Positions 1-8,751 of a stretch of 40,595 bases of DNA are shown here, one piece after another; position 1 is the stretch's first letter; each line of letters opens with the position of its first letter. The notes under the pieces were generated by a model, which saw only the letters and a program-made list of their open reading frames with translations, was not told the origin of the DNA and did no database searches. The DNA is taken from IMG/VR virus record IMGVR_UViG_3300025131_000111, positions 1 through 40,595 of that record; one strand, given 5' to 3'. This stretch comes from a virus. The translations under genes and the position numbers were made by a program.

Positions 1-127
1 CGTTTGTAAATGTGAGAGTATTACTATCCCCTGCCCACGCTTGCGACCTGAGAGCCATAACCGATTGAGTGCCGACAGTAACATCGCCACCAGAGGCATT
101 TGTCCAATTTACTGTTCCTTGCTCAAA
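1..127. repeat. Exact direct repeat, left copy (127 bp)
   Basis: Identical base for base to 32,807-32,933. The copies differ from base 128 onward, with 13 differences in positions 128-300 and more beyond. The repeat lies inside tail-fibre coding sequence in the same frame at both places. An exact length of 127 matches a common largest k-mer in short-read assemblers. Confidence 0.97.
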
Positions 128-2062
128 GTAAAACGTAGAAGATTCTGCATTGGCGGCGGCTAACGTCGCTCCGGGTCTAATTGATATAAGGTTATTTGCC
201 CCTGCATCTCTGAATAAACCAATGGACGGCGTACTGCCAATAGTGAAAGCTGTTGTCGTGCCAAGTGTAGTTCCTTTACCCATAGACAGAACACCACCAG
301 AATCGTCTAATCCAATATGGTAATCAACACCAGAGCTACCGTCCCAATAAAGTATCGAATCAGCAGCCCCTCCCGCTTGGTTCATCTGAAGATTTCTGTT
401 GAGATTTAAATCGCCATGCTGATTAAGGTACATACCAATAGTAGTGGTTGTTCCATTAACAGTAGTGTAAAAATCTAATCGCCCATCTTCTGTGCCATCA
501 GCAGGGTCAACAGCCCTCCCCCTAATCTTTCCATAAATAGTGTCTTCGTCAGCGTCATTTCTGCCGTACCAGATTAATGAGCCTAGTTGGTCATTTACAG
601 CAGGGGAAGCAGACTTGGTTCGTAATTCTATTGTCGGACCCTCATCAGCACTCTCCCCTGTATCTGTTAAATACAGATTAGCCCATCCAAAACTGCTAGA
701 ACCCAGCGAATGCCCTGCGTCAGAAGCGGGCTTAACATGAGCATCTATGTAAGTATTGTCTGCATCTATCGTGAAGATAGTTCCAGAGCCTACAGTCGAG
801 CCAGTTCCAATTCTTAACTGGTCCGCACTATCATCAAGACCGATATAGAAATCTATTGCGTTGCCATCAAAGACTAATGCCGTATCCTCTGCCCCTGCAT
901 CCCCAATGGTCAGAGTTGGAGTTGCTCCTTTAATGGCTACATCTCCATCGGTACTAATTGTCATTTTACTGGTCGGTTGTGCCTCACCAGCAGCAGCAGT
1001 CTGAAAGTCTAATGAGCCATCAGTCTCAAACTGAATTGCAGATATACCTACAGATGTATTATCAGCGGCAAACCCAGAGTCACGGTTAAAGTTATTGCCA
1101 ATATTCATCGTCCCATCATCAGCAGTCCCATATCTACCAATTCTTAGATATGTCGCATTGCCAGTTGTTCTGGTCGATTTAAATTTAACGACATCTCTAG
1201 TACCAGCCACGTTATAGCCGTTAAAAGTAACACCGCCATTGTCAACAATGGTCATGGCGTTATCGCCATCGGTATAATCGATGGTTGCTACTTCAAGAGA
1301 GCCAGTGATCTCTACACCAGATGCGTGAGTAGCTAACTTTTCTGCATTATCGTGATAAAGCACAACAGAACCATCGGCATTGGCATCTATTAAGGCTTCG
1401 CCAGTATACTTACTAAGTTTTACCGCACTATTGCCTCTTAAAAATAATATTCCTGTTCCTGCATCATCAATATAACTATCACTAGCGTCATGGTAGATTT
1501 GTAAGTCTGCCCCAGTACCAAATACAGCTTTTGTATTATCAGGAAAAAACAGATAATCCTCAGATTCATCCCATAGCATATATTTACCAGTCGCAGCACC
1601 AAAGAACTTAACATCATGTCCAGTATCATCAACCCCAACGGTTAACGCACCAGTAATATCAACTGCCGTTCCAAATGTTGCGAGATTTCCCTGTAGCTTT
1701 AGAGTTTCAACCGCATTATCTGCGGTGAAGAAACTCATCAATTGTGAGTTTGCGGTTGCATGATGGTTGTATTCGATTCTTCCTCTGGCGGTTCCCCCAG
1801 ACTCAAAAATAATCTCGCTGTCCTGACCCTCATCGGTATCAGAATTAAGAATTAAATATGCGTCATTTGCTGTGGATATAACTTCAATCTGAGAAGCCCC
1901 TGATTGGGAGATCGTCAGGTCAGCAGTTAGCGTTCCAAGGTCAGCACTATCTGTTCCTGTATGCGTATGCCCTGATGACGTATTGAGGACATCGGCTCGC
2001 AGATTGTTATACTGCGCCGCCGTTGCTAAATCGCCTGATGATACATCTGCACTATTTGCCAT
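1..2062 (-). CDS. Tail fibre, N-terminal part (phage A); runs off the left edge
   Basis: An open frame of 687 codons starts at ATG 2062..2060 and has no stop before base 1, so the C-terminus is missing here. It is low in Cys and rich in Gly, Asp, Thr and Ser. A module recurs with the pattern IGD-GAEDT-VFDG-D-IGLDD-IG-GT. Such repeats are typical of trimeric beta-rich fibres. It directly follows the tail-hub gene, the usual fibre position. Its last 127 bases are identical, in the same frame, to 32,807-32,933, so the frame can be continued into the S74-ending segment at 31,818-32,806, giving a 1,016-residue fibre. It is homologous in several blocks to the 1,220-residue fibre at 31,818-35,480. 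Receptor binding is inferred. Confidence 0.85.
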   Translation of the reverse strand, partial: MANSADVSSGDLATAAQYNNLRADVLNTSSGHTHTGTDSADLGTLTADLTISQSGASQIEVISTANDAYLILNSDTDEGQDSEIIFESGGTARGRIEYNHHATANSQLMSFFTADNAVETLKLQGNLATFGTAVDITGALTVGVDDTGHDVKFFGAATGKYMLWDESEDYLFFPDNTKAVFGTGADLQIYHDASDSYIDDAGTGILFLRGNSAVKLSKYTGEALIDANADGSVVLYHDNAEKLATHASGVEITGSLEVATIDYTDGDNAMTIVDNGGVTFNGYNVAGTRDVVKFKSTRTTGNATYLRIGRYGTADDGTMNIGNNFNRDSGFAADNTSVGISAIQFETDGSLDFQTAAAGEAQPTSKMTISTDGDVAIKGATPTLTIGDAGAEDTALVFDGNAIDFYIGLDDSADQLRIGTGSTVGSGTIFTIDADNTYIDAHVKPASDAGHSLGSSSFGWANLYLTDTGESADEGPTIELRTKSASPAVNDQLGSLIWYGRNDADEDTIYGKIRGRAVDPADGTEDGRLDFYTTVNGTTTTIGMYLNQHGDLNLNRNLQMNQAGGAADSILYWDGSSGVDYHIGLDDSGGVLSMGKGTTLGTTTAFTIGSTPSIGLFRDAGANNLISIRPGATLAAANAESSTFYFEQGTVNWTNASGGDVTVGTQSVMALRSQAWAGDSNTLTFTN

Positions 2063-2065
2063 TTA

Positions 2066-4237
2066 TTAACTCCATCCGAAACTGTCCCAGTAGACTTCGT
2101 TCCAGTTTCCTGTCGTTTGATTTATTCCTGCTCTTGTCAAATGGACAGTCTCCTCTACGACAGTATTCCCATTGTAGAACTTGTACTGATAACCATCAAT
2201 ATATGAGTAACCTGTGAATCCCATATCAGTCTCAATGACATGAACCAAATCGCTCAATCTTCTATGGGTCATATTCATCAATGTGCCTTTATCGTGATTG
2301 ATAAAATCACATCTCATTCTTAGGATCGGCTCGCTTAGTTTTGACAGCATATGGTCAGAACAGGTTTGAGCATCACCAGATGTTGTAAAGAAAGTCCCGT
2401 CTCTGGATTTTTTACGGTTGCCATAAAGAACTTTTGAGGTAGCGTTTTCCGCTTTTGCCATTCCCCTTGATGAATTATCAACCCTGACTTGCAGATTGGT
2501 TTTCATCACCGTGATATATCCACTTGAAGCCGAATCATTCGCAATAGTCCAAGAGGTGAAATGCCCACCATAATCTAAAGCGTTTCCCTCTACCGTTGTC
2601 AAATTCAACAGGCTTCCAGTACCGTCAGAAGCGGTGTTAATCTGAACCCTATCGCTAGAGGTTGGACTTGTAATACTGGCACTTCCTGACGCTATTGCAT
2701 GAAAGATTGTATCTTGCTCATCGCCTGTAATTTTTGACTTGGCTACAAATCGTTTTGTTTCCCCTGCCGTGATTGCGACAGGTTCATTTAATTCCCAAGC
2801 TGTTGTGCCTGACGTCAATGAGGAAGTTACATTGGTCTTTGTTTCTCGAGTGAGAAACCCGATCTCAACCTCGTTATAAACCCCATCGATCCCTTCTTCA
2901 TATGAGTATTGACGATATCCGGCATTTGTTCCGTCATAGGAATCTTTAAAAATACCGACTGGATTTACATGAACACCTTTATTCCTATGCGTTCTCTCTT
3001 CAAATCGCAGAAATCCTCTCCCATCAATAAATAAAAAACCGTCCTCTGTATCCTGTATTCGGTAAAGCGTTTCGAGAACAGATTCGCCGTCCAATGACTC
3101 TGTGTTCAAATACGGAGACATTCCTGATGGGTATGTCGTTAGATATGAGGCTCTAATATCAAAAATCATGTTAGCCGCGACGGTAAGTCCAAGTGGGTTA
3201 GTTGCTTGACTCACGAGGCTAGAAGTCGTGGTTCCCGCTGACGTATTCACATAGCCGTAGCCATGCGTCAATTTGAAATCTTCAAATAGATCGTATGCTT
3301 TTATATAGCAATACTGCATACCCTTTTGAGGTCGGGGAGTTATCTGTTTCACCTTTCCTGTAAATAGCGGTCTGAAGCCGCCAAACTCATGGAATTTAAC
3401 ATCCGTACCGTGTTGCTTGGCATAAATACCGTGCTTGGTCGCATCGTCAAGAGCAGATGTACCGTCTAATTTAAATCCCTGATATGAACCAGTATCAGTT
3501 CCCGAATCAGGATAAACTTTTTCATCGTCTATAAATACTCGAACTGTATCCCCATGAATCTCAGCACCCATCTTCTTTTTAACCCCTGCTCCCCATGTAT
3601 AGGAAACCTGAGAATCTCCTGTACCAGTTCCCGCAAGAGAGTCCGACCCACCGATAACCTTTCTGATCTCAATGTGATTGCTTGCTGTAACAATTCGCAC
3701 ATAAAGATAATTATTTATATCAACATATCTCAAGACTAATCCCGATTCATATGTGGAACTTGTCCCTGCTGATGAGGTAGTTATTTCTGCCGCAACTTCT
3801 AAATCTGTTTCCTCCATATCAATAACCGAAACTGAGTCTGCTCCCGCATTTAATTCAGCCCAACCACTCGCATTACATTTGAAAGCACCCTCTCCGTCAA
3901 CCCACGAAAAGCCCGTATCATAGGGAATTGAGTGGCTTGTGAGAACCGTTCCACTTGTATCTACAAAATCATCATAGGGATACCACATCTCAACTTTGAC
4001 AGCTTTGCCTATTTTCAGCTTTCCGTAGAGTGGAGAAGTTACCTTTGGAGGTGAATATTTATTGTCATTATTATTGAGTTGAAGATTCAGAACCGCACCG
4101 TTCATGTATTCGGTTGCTGTTTGCCTAGTATGAGCAAAAGACATAGTACGAACATCATCTGTGACATTGTCATAGGTGCCGATAAAAAACCCGTTGCCGT
4201 CCCAATCTATAAGAGCTCTTACAAATGGCTTAACCAT
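2066..4237 (-). CDS. Tail hub / minor tail protein with inserted jelly-roll domain
   Basis: 723 residues. The start overlaps the tape-measure stop (TAATG) and the stop lies 3 bases before the fibre start, so it sits between tape measure and fibre, where distal-tail and hub proteins are encoded. The first ~85 residues look like a tail-tip beta domain. Residues ~90-290 resemble a LamG/concanavalin-like sandwich, with a Gly/Ser-rich strand pattern and an Asn-Tyr-Leu-Tyr-Val-Arg strand. The rest has a baseplate-hub character (Tyr/Asp-rich, aligned strands). Likely role: closing the tail tip and holding the fibre, possibly with glycan binding through the insert. No catalytic motif was seen. Family assignment is by context. 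Confidence 0.72.
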   Translation of the reverse strand: MVKPFVRALIDWDGNGFFIGTYDNVTDDVRTMSFAHTRQTATEYMNGAVLNLQLNNNDNKYSPPKVTSPLYGKLKIGKAVKVEMWYPYDDFVDTSGTVLTSHSIPYDTGFSWVDGEGAFKCNASGWAELNAGADSVSVIDMEETDLEVAAEITTSSAGTSSTYESGLVLRYVDINNYLYVRIVTASNHIEIRKVIGGSDSLAGTGTGDSQVSYTWGAGVKKKMGAEIHGDTVRVFIDDEKVYPDSGTDTGSYQGFKLDGTSALDDATKHGIYAKQHGTDVKFHEFGGFRPLFTGKVKQITPRPQKGMQYCYIKAYDLFEDFKLTHGYGYVNTSAGTTTSSLVSQATNPLGLTVAANMIFDIRASYLTTYPSGMSPYLNTESLDGESVLETLYRIQDTEDGFLFIDGRGFLRFEERTHRNKGVHVNPVGIFKDSYDGTNAGYRQYSYEEGIDGVYNEVEIGFLTRETKTNVTSSLTSGTTAWELNEPVAITAGETKRFVAKSKITGDEQDTIFHAIASGSASITSPTSSDRVQINTASDGTGSLLNLTTVEGNALDYGGHFTSWTIANDSASSGYITVMKTNLQVRVDNSSRGMAKAENATSKVLYGNRKKSRDGTFFTTSGDAQTCSDHMLSKLSEPILRMRCDFINHDKGTLMNMTHRRLSDLVHVIETDMGFTGYSYIDGYQYKFYNGNTVVEETVHLTRAGINQTTGNWNEVYWDSFGWS

Positions 4238-6186
4238 TAAAATGTTCCTTGGGTTCTCAAAGCCTCACGAATCTGCATCGTGATGAAATCTCCAAACTTT
4301 TGAGCGGTTGATTCATCGTCTAGAATCACCGTACCGCCCTCTGGCATCATTACATTAACTGTTATGCCACCCATCGCTCCACCGCCCCGATTTAGAGGCA
4401 CGACAGCTTCGGGTCCGCCTTCCCCAATCATTGCTAATGTAGGCTGATTAACTATGCCGCCTTCTGCGAGTTGCGGAATTTCTGGAATATTAAACTTAAA
4501 TTCCTTGCCGCCTAACCAATCAGGTAAAGAAAAGCCGACTCTATTAATTGCTTTAATAGCGCCATTAATCATTGTAATAAACCCATTTGCAATAGCTTTT
4601 AATCCAGAAATAATTAAACTGGTATCACCTGTAAATATGCCAACTATTAAATCCCATGCCCCCTGTACAATAGAGACTAAACCATTGAAGTAACCGCTAA
4701 TAACATCAACCGCTCCCCCCACTATGACTTTCGCTACCTCCCAGATCGCACCAAATTTATCACTCATAAATTCATCAATAGCAGTCCATAATTTATCTAC
4801 GAAAATCTGCCACGCCGTCCCCATCCAAATACCAAAATTTCTAAAGTGTTCTTTAGCTCCATCAAAGTCACCTTTGAACAATGCAATAAATCCAGAAATC
4901 AGTTCACTCATTGCATTAATAACCGCACTAACGGTTTCTTTTAAAGCAACCCATGTTGCCCCGAATTTATCGGTTAAAAATGCGTCAAATTTTTCAAAGG
5001 CTTCTTGGACAACAGCGACGATCTTGTCCCAGTTTTTCCAGATAAGAATTGCTGCCGCTACGGCTAATACAATTCCCATAATAATTAATCCCATCGGGGA
5101 CAATACTAGGTTTAAAGCTGTCTGTGCCGCTGTCCATAACCATGTCAATGCAGTTTGAACAGCAGTAAGTCCTATTAATCCTGAGATGCCGGAAATCATT
5201 GCAGGCAACATGAAAACAATAGGACCGATTGCGGCGAATACACCCGCTAAAGGCTCAATCATCAATTTCAAATTATCTTTGAATATGGTAAACCTATCTG
5301 CTGAAGTCAAAGAATCTTCATTCATTGTCTCAACAGCACCTTCAGCATTAGCAAGGGTATCTGCCATAGCGGCGATATCAATTGTCCCGTCCCTAATGGC
5401 AACTGACATTCTCTGCGCCCCTTCAGCACCGAATATATCAGTAGCAATATTCAAGGCTTCTGTGTCAGAAGTTGCCCCCTTAATATCTCTCATGCTTGCC
5501 TGTAAGGCTTCTCCCATATCACTAACGCCAGAAGCTGCCAACCGCCTCATGGAAGCGTTCAATCCGGGCATTATTCTTGAAACGGATATGCCCGCTCCTT
5601 CTAAGTTACCCATTAATGCAACAGTTTCATTAAAGTCCAGACCAAGGTTTCTCAGAACGGGACCAAACTCCATAGTTGTAGAAGATAATCGGCTTATGGG
5701 AACACCAGTAATTTGAGCGGCTTTAGCGAAAGAATCCAAAGCCTTTCCGCTTTCAGCCGCATCCAGACCAAATAAATCCATAGCGTCAGAAACGCTTTTA
5801 ATCATTGGGGCTACTTCTGTTCCTGTTAGCCGACCCAAGTCGAGGAATCGCTTTGTTGCTGTTTCTAATTCAGACCCAGTTAATCCAAGTTCGGTATGAA
5901 CATTGGCAACTGCTTTGGAAACTGAATCAAAGTCTTGAGGAACACCTGACGCAACTGCCTTAAAAGAATCTTTTAGGCTTTCTAATTCCGCACCAGTTGC
6001 TCCAGTACCCGCCCGAATATTGTTGGTAGATTTTGTAAACTCGTCACCAATTCTGGTTAAAGCTAAACCCACCCCCGCTACTGCCGCAGAAACGAGCATC
6101 ACCGATTTGCGAACTTTCTCAAAACTACTTGTAGCCTTACTGCCGTCAGCATTGACTAAAATATTTACTACGTTACCGCTACTCAT
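4237..6186 (-). CDS. Tail tape measure protein (TP901-type)
   Basis: 649 residues. The N-terminal half is helical, rich in Ala, Gly and Ser, with the typical TP901 core around residues 50-300 (GLDFNETVALMGNLEGAGIS region). A hydrophobic stretch lies at roughly 315-390. The C-terminal half has Trp-rich repeats and ends with the common tape-measure motif AEGGIVNQPTLAMIGEGGPE. It sets tail length. At about 0.15 nm per residue the tail would be near 100 nm, a modest siphovirus tail. The start ATG overlaps the TGA of the frameshifted chaperone frame (ATGA). Confidence 0.93.
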   Translation of the reverse strand: MSSGNVVNILVNADGSKATSSFEKVRKSVMLVSAAVAGVGLALTRIGDEFTKSTNNIRAGTGATGAELESLKDSFKAVASGVPQDFDSVSKAVANVHTELGLTGSELETATKRFLDLGRLTGTEVAPMIKSVSDAMDLFGLDAAESGKALDSFAKAAQITGVPISRLSSTTMEFGPVLRNLGLDFNETVALMGNLEGAGISVSRIMPGLNASMRRLAASGVSDMGEALQASMRDIKGATSDTEALNIATDIFGAEGAQRMSVAIRDGTIDIAAMADTLANAEGAVETMNEDSLTSADRFTIFKDNLKLMIEPLAGVFAAIGPIVFMLPAMISGISGLIGLTAVQTALTWLWTAAQTALNLVLSPMGLIIMGIVLAVAAAILIWKNWDKIVAVVQEAFEKFDAFLTDKFGATWVALKETVSAVINAMSELISGFIALFKGDFDGAKEHFRNFGIWMGTAWQIFVDKLWTAIDEFMSDKFGAIWEVAKVIVGGAVDVISGYFNGLVSIVQGAWDLIVGIFTGDTSLIISGLKAIANGFITMINGAIKAINRVGFSLPDWLGGKEFKFNIPEIPQLAEGGIVNQPTLAMIGEGGPEAVVPLNRGGGAMGGITVNVMMPEGGTVILDDESTAQKFGDFITMQIREALRTQGTF

Positions 6187-6404
6187 TTATTTTCCTCTGT
6201 GGCAAGACTTACCGCATGAAGCATTTTCAACAGGCTGACATCTTCTTTAACTATCGCAGAAGGTAAACAACTGTACCTCTGACAAATCCCATCTATTAAT
6301 TCGGCTGTAGCTAAAAAATCGGGCTTAACAATCGGATTTCCATCACGATCCGTACCACCCTTGGTCGCTTTCCACCGCAGGATGTCAGCCTCTAAACTTC
6401 CCCC
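6183..6404 (-). CDS. Tail assembly chaperone, -1 frameshift extension (gpT-like)
   Basis: No start codon of its own. The -1 frame relative to the upstream chaperone is open from just before the upstream stop and ends in TGA overlapping the tape-measure ATG. The window in which a shift can happen lies between a -1 frame TGA upstream and the zero-frame TAG (6392-6394). It contains a five-G run at 6400-6404 (GTG GGG GAA in the zero frame), where a P-site GGG can slip back onto GGG. The added ~72 residues are a well-formed helical sequence (LEADILRWKATKGG, then LLKMLHAVSL). This is the lambda G/GT arrangement: G and the G-T fusion coat the tape measure during tail assembly. The exact slip site is inferred. 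Confidence 0.78.
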   Translation of the reverse strand, partial: GGSLEADILRWKATKGGTDRDGNPIVKPDFLATAELIDGICQRYSCLPSAIVKEDVSLLKMLHAVSLATEENK

Positions 6405-6754
6405 ACTTGCGACACGTTTTCAGCCCATGCCGTGACAATAGCGATGCAGATATTAGGTGGTAAGGTCATAAATCCGTCACCAGTTGCAGGAACCATTTCC
6501 ATGTCTTCATCGACCATATTCCAATCCTGCAAAACATCATCTCCAAATCTTTTGAACTGGTAGGTCATGTCTTCTGCTGTAGCATCCTGTATTCCAATCT
6601 TTTGAAACTCTAGAAACAGGGACAACGGGACATCTAACTTAACGCGTACATCAAGACCGTGGAATTCGCTTGTCTCAGGGAACTGCAAGTTCGCCTCCCG
6701 TCTTTGTAAGACGAAAGGCGAGTGCATCTTCACATTCATTTTCTTGGTCGTCAT
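6392..6754 (-). CDS. Tail assembly chaperone (gpG-like)
   Basis: 120 residues from ATG 6754..6752, which overlaps the tail-tube stop as ATGA. A TTG five codons upstream is possible but less likely. It lies between tail tube and tape measure, the fixed place of gpG-type chaperones, and its last codons contain a five-G run from which a -1 shift gives a longer product. The protein is small and acidic, with an N-terminal beta segment then helices. Function is assigned mainly by position and the frameshift architecture. Confidence 0.8.
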   Translation of the reverse strand: MTTKKMNVKMHSPFVLQRREANLQFPETSEFHGLDVRVKLDVPLSLFLEFQKIGIQDATAEDMTYQFKRFGDDVLQDWNMVDEDMEMVPATGDGFMTLPPNICIAIVTAWAENVSQVGEV

Positions 6755-7170
6755 GAAGCGGTACCCCAAGTAGGTACGGTTCCGCTCTGAAGGTTCAGAG
6801 TAGCTGACGAGGTCAATGACCCATCGTTACCTCTGGAAATATTATAGTCAGCAACAAGACATTCGGCTTCCAGTTCTGGATAGCCTGTCGTGTCGCCACC
6901 AATTGCAATCGTCACCGTTCTGGTTCCTGATTTCGTTTTAAAAACGTCATGGCTTTTATTACTAGCCTTATCAAAAATCATACTGAGAGAGATTGACAAA
7001 TCCCCTAGCCCGATGAGCCTTTCCATAGCACTCTTGGAAATAGTCGTAGCATCTAACAAGTTCTGAGAGTTTCCAATCTCATAATTCGTTATATTGTCAC
7101 TTATATCCCTTGCGGTTCCGCCGCTGTCATCCACCGCTATATAATCCCCTAATCCCGTTTGTTTTGCCAT
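6751..7170 (-). CDS. Tail tube protein paralogue 1 (short form)
   Basis: 139 residues. It starts MAKQTGLGDYIAVDD and contains a block shared with the next gene upstream: ATT-SKSAMERLIGLGDLS, then IFDKASNKSHDVFK, then ADYNISRGNDGS. This is the compact beta-sandwich seen in major tail proteins of HK97-like siphoviruses. It would form stacked rings of the tail tube around the tape measure. It lacks the C-terminal domain present in the paralogue at 7181-7909. Either gene could be the main tube subunit; this one sits next to the chaperones. Confidence 0.72.
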   Translation of the reverse strand: MAKQTGLGDYIAVDDSGGTARDISDNITNYEIGNSQNLLDATTISKSAMERLIGLGDLSISLSMIFDKASNKSHDVFKTKSGTRTVTIAIGGDTTGYPELEAECLVADYNISRGNDGSLTSSATLNLQSGTVPTWGTAS

Positions 7171-7180
7171 GCTTAACCTC

Positions 7181-7909
7181 CTATAGTCTGCACAAGGCGA
7201 CTGCTATTTTTGCGTTGCTAAATGTACCTGTCGTTATAACCTTTAAATATCTCGCCACACTACCGCTCATTACAAGCCTTTCCGCTGATGGTGCGCCCGC
7301 CGCCGCAACCGTTGAGAACGTGATTAAATCTGAATATGTCCCACCGCTTGATGTTGCTTCTTGGATTTTTACTATGACACTTCCAGACGCTAAAGACATA
7401 ATCTGACAATAACCAGATGCCCCATTTGAAGAAGAGGCTCCACTATCAACAACGCTTCCCGATCCTGCTGAAGAATGAGTGTCATCATGAGCGGTTAACA
7501 TCTGACCAAACTCACCACCCATTCCATTACCGGAAAAGGTTGAAGAAACCGTCATTGCCGAACCCTGAGATCGAGACACGTTATAATCTGCTTCCTTGGC
7601 TGATATGCCAACAGATGGATCACCCGCCGCTGAACTCAAAGCGACTAAAACAACTTGATCCGCAGTTGGTAATTTCCCTGAGTTAGAACTGAATGTGGCA
7701 TGAATTTTATTTGATGCGTTGTCAAAATATCCACTAACCCCAATAGAGCCATCGGCACGTCCCACCATTCGGGTCATAGCGGCATTTTCCAAGCAAGTCG
7801 TATCCATTAATTCTTGCGTATATCCCGCCCCATCTAAAGCATTTGCATCCCCTGAGAGATCATTGCCCATAACATAGAGCCTGACATTTAATCCTGATTC
7901 TTTAGCCAT
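7181..7909 (-). CDS. Tail tube protein paralogue 2 with C-terminal decoration domain
   Basis: 242 residues. Residues 1-~135 align with the next gene (shared MAKxxGL start, AMTRMVGRADGSIGVS, FDNASNKIHATF, EADYNVSRSQGS). After a Gly/Ser-rich linker (~140-165), residues ~165-242 form a separate beta-rich domain (IVKIQEATSSGGTYSDL, then ARYLKVITTGTFS) of the kind that decorates tail tubes. The start has GGAGAATCAA before ATG. Tandem duplication followed by gain or loss of the decoration domain is inferred. Confidence 0.72.
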   Translation of the reverse strand: MAKESGLNVRLYVMGNDLSGDANALDGAGYTQELMDTTCLENAAMTRMVGRADGSIGVSGYFDNASNKIHATFSSNSGKLPTADQVVLVALSSAAGDPSVGISAKEADYNVSRSQGSAMTVSSTFSGNGMGGEFGQMLTAHDDTHSSAGSGSVVDSGASSSNGASGYCQIMSLASGSVIVKIQEATSSGGTYSDLITFSTVAAAGAPSAERLVMSGSVARYLKVITTGTFSNAKIAVALCRL

Positions 7910-7918
7910 TTGATTCTC

Positions 7919-8353
7919 CTACGGCGTGATCGTTACGTCACCATAAATTTGTACTGTTAATGGAACATCTAAAGTCTTATATGCCACACCGCCCATATCG
8001 GTATATGCCGTTGTCATATCCCCGATCTCTATATCTTGCACATTTCCTGCCAGATCAGAATCACCTCTTAATGCACTATCGATATTAACTGCCGTATTCC
8101 AAATATCCAATTCCAATGTTTCTCTAACATCTGCTGATGCTTGCATCCGAAAATATGACCTGATCATAAATTCTGTTTCACTTGATTCATCTGCCAATGT
8201 TAAAAAAGAAACTGACCTTCTGACCATCCAGAACGCAACCATCGGAGTACCAGAAATTGATAGCGGCTCTCCTCTTAGGACTGCTGTAAATGAAGGGCTA
8301 CTGACAGTTCCCAATAATGCATCTATTCGATCTAATGCACCTGATCTACTCAA
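7919..8353 (-). CDS. Tail terminator / completion protein
   Basis: 144 residues. It starts at TTG 8353..8351, overlapping the previous stop as TTGA. Its position between the gp10-like neck protein and the tail-tube gene fits the tail terminator of siphoviruses, a small alpha/beta ring protein that ends tube growth and joins the head. The sequence alternates helix (residues 1-15), strands (SFTAVLRG, AFWMVRRSVSFLTLAD) and a middle helix (ADVRETLELDIWNTA). No firm motif was recognised, so the call rests on order and size. Confidence 0.6.
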   Translation of the reverse strand: MSRSGALDRIDALLGTVSSPSFTAVLRGEPLSISGTPMVAFWMVRRSVSFLTLADESSETEFMIRSYFRMQASADVRETLELDIWNTAVNIDSALRGDSDLAGNVQDIEIGDMTTAYTDMGGVAYKTLDVPLTVQIYGDVTITP

Positions 8354-8751
8354 TTCAAATACCTCTTGATATTAAACTTCATTATGTCTTCAGCCCACTT
8401 GGGTTGTTTTCGTAATTCAAGGAAAATTTTTCTAAACATAAAGTAACCCTTGAACCGACTTCGCTTGTTTCTAGATGAAACGCCTTCCACCCAACTGGCA
8501 TAAACTACATTTCTGCCATATCGATGCGCCCCTGCGTCTATCTGTGCGTATAAGTTTTTAATTAAACCCCCGCCGACAGCACTTTTTAAATATCCAGTTC
8601 TAAATCCATGCCCTCGCACTAATTGGTCACTAACTTTCCCTGATCCAATAGCGGCTATTTCTTCAAGAGAATCATTTAACGCTTTCGCAAATTTAATATT
8701 GCGATGATTAAAAAAGTTGCCTTGAAATTCCATTGTCACTTCGTTAGCCAT
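8350..8751 (-). CDS. HK97 gp10-like neck protein
   Basis: 133 residues. The pattern VSDQLVRGHGFRTGYLKSAV, followed by a Gly-rich strand and YASWVEGVSSRNKRSRFKG, is typical of the HK97 gp10 / minor head-tail joining family: a loop 'TG-L-S', then Y-x-x-W-x-E-G. It is basic in the second half. The start overlaps the upstream stop (TAATG). It lies in the expected place after the connector gene. It likely joins the connector to the tail terminator. Confidence 0.7.
   Translation of the reverse strand: MANEVTMEFQGNFFNHRNIKFAKALNDSLEEIAAIGSGKVSDQLVRGHGFRTGYLKSAVGGGLIKNLYAQIDAGAHRYGRNVVYASWVEGVSSRNKRSRFKGYFMFRKIFLELRKQPKWAEDIMKFNIKRYLN

Noticed and set aside
1955-2050. CTGATGA strings inside the left fibre gene as ribozyme cores
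   Set aside because: No GAAA strand, UC site or stems around them; they are coding sequence on the other strand.
4724-5716. Rightward ORFs opposite the tape-measure gene
   Set aside because: Shadows of the Ala/Val-rich tape-measure reading frame, without ribosome sites.
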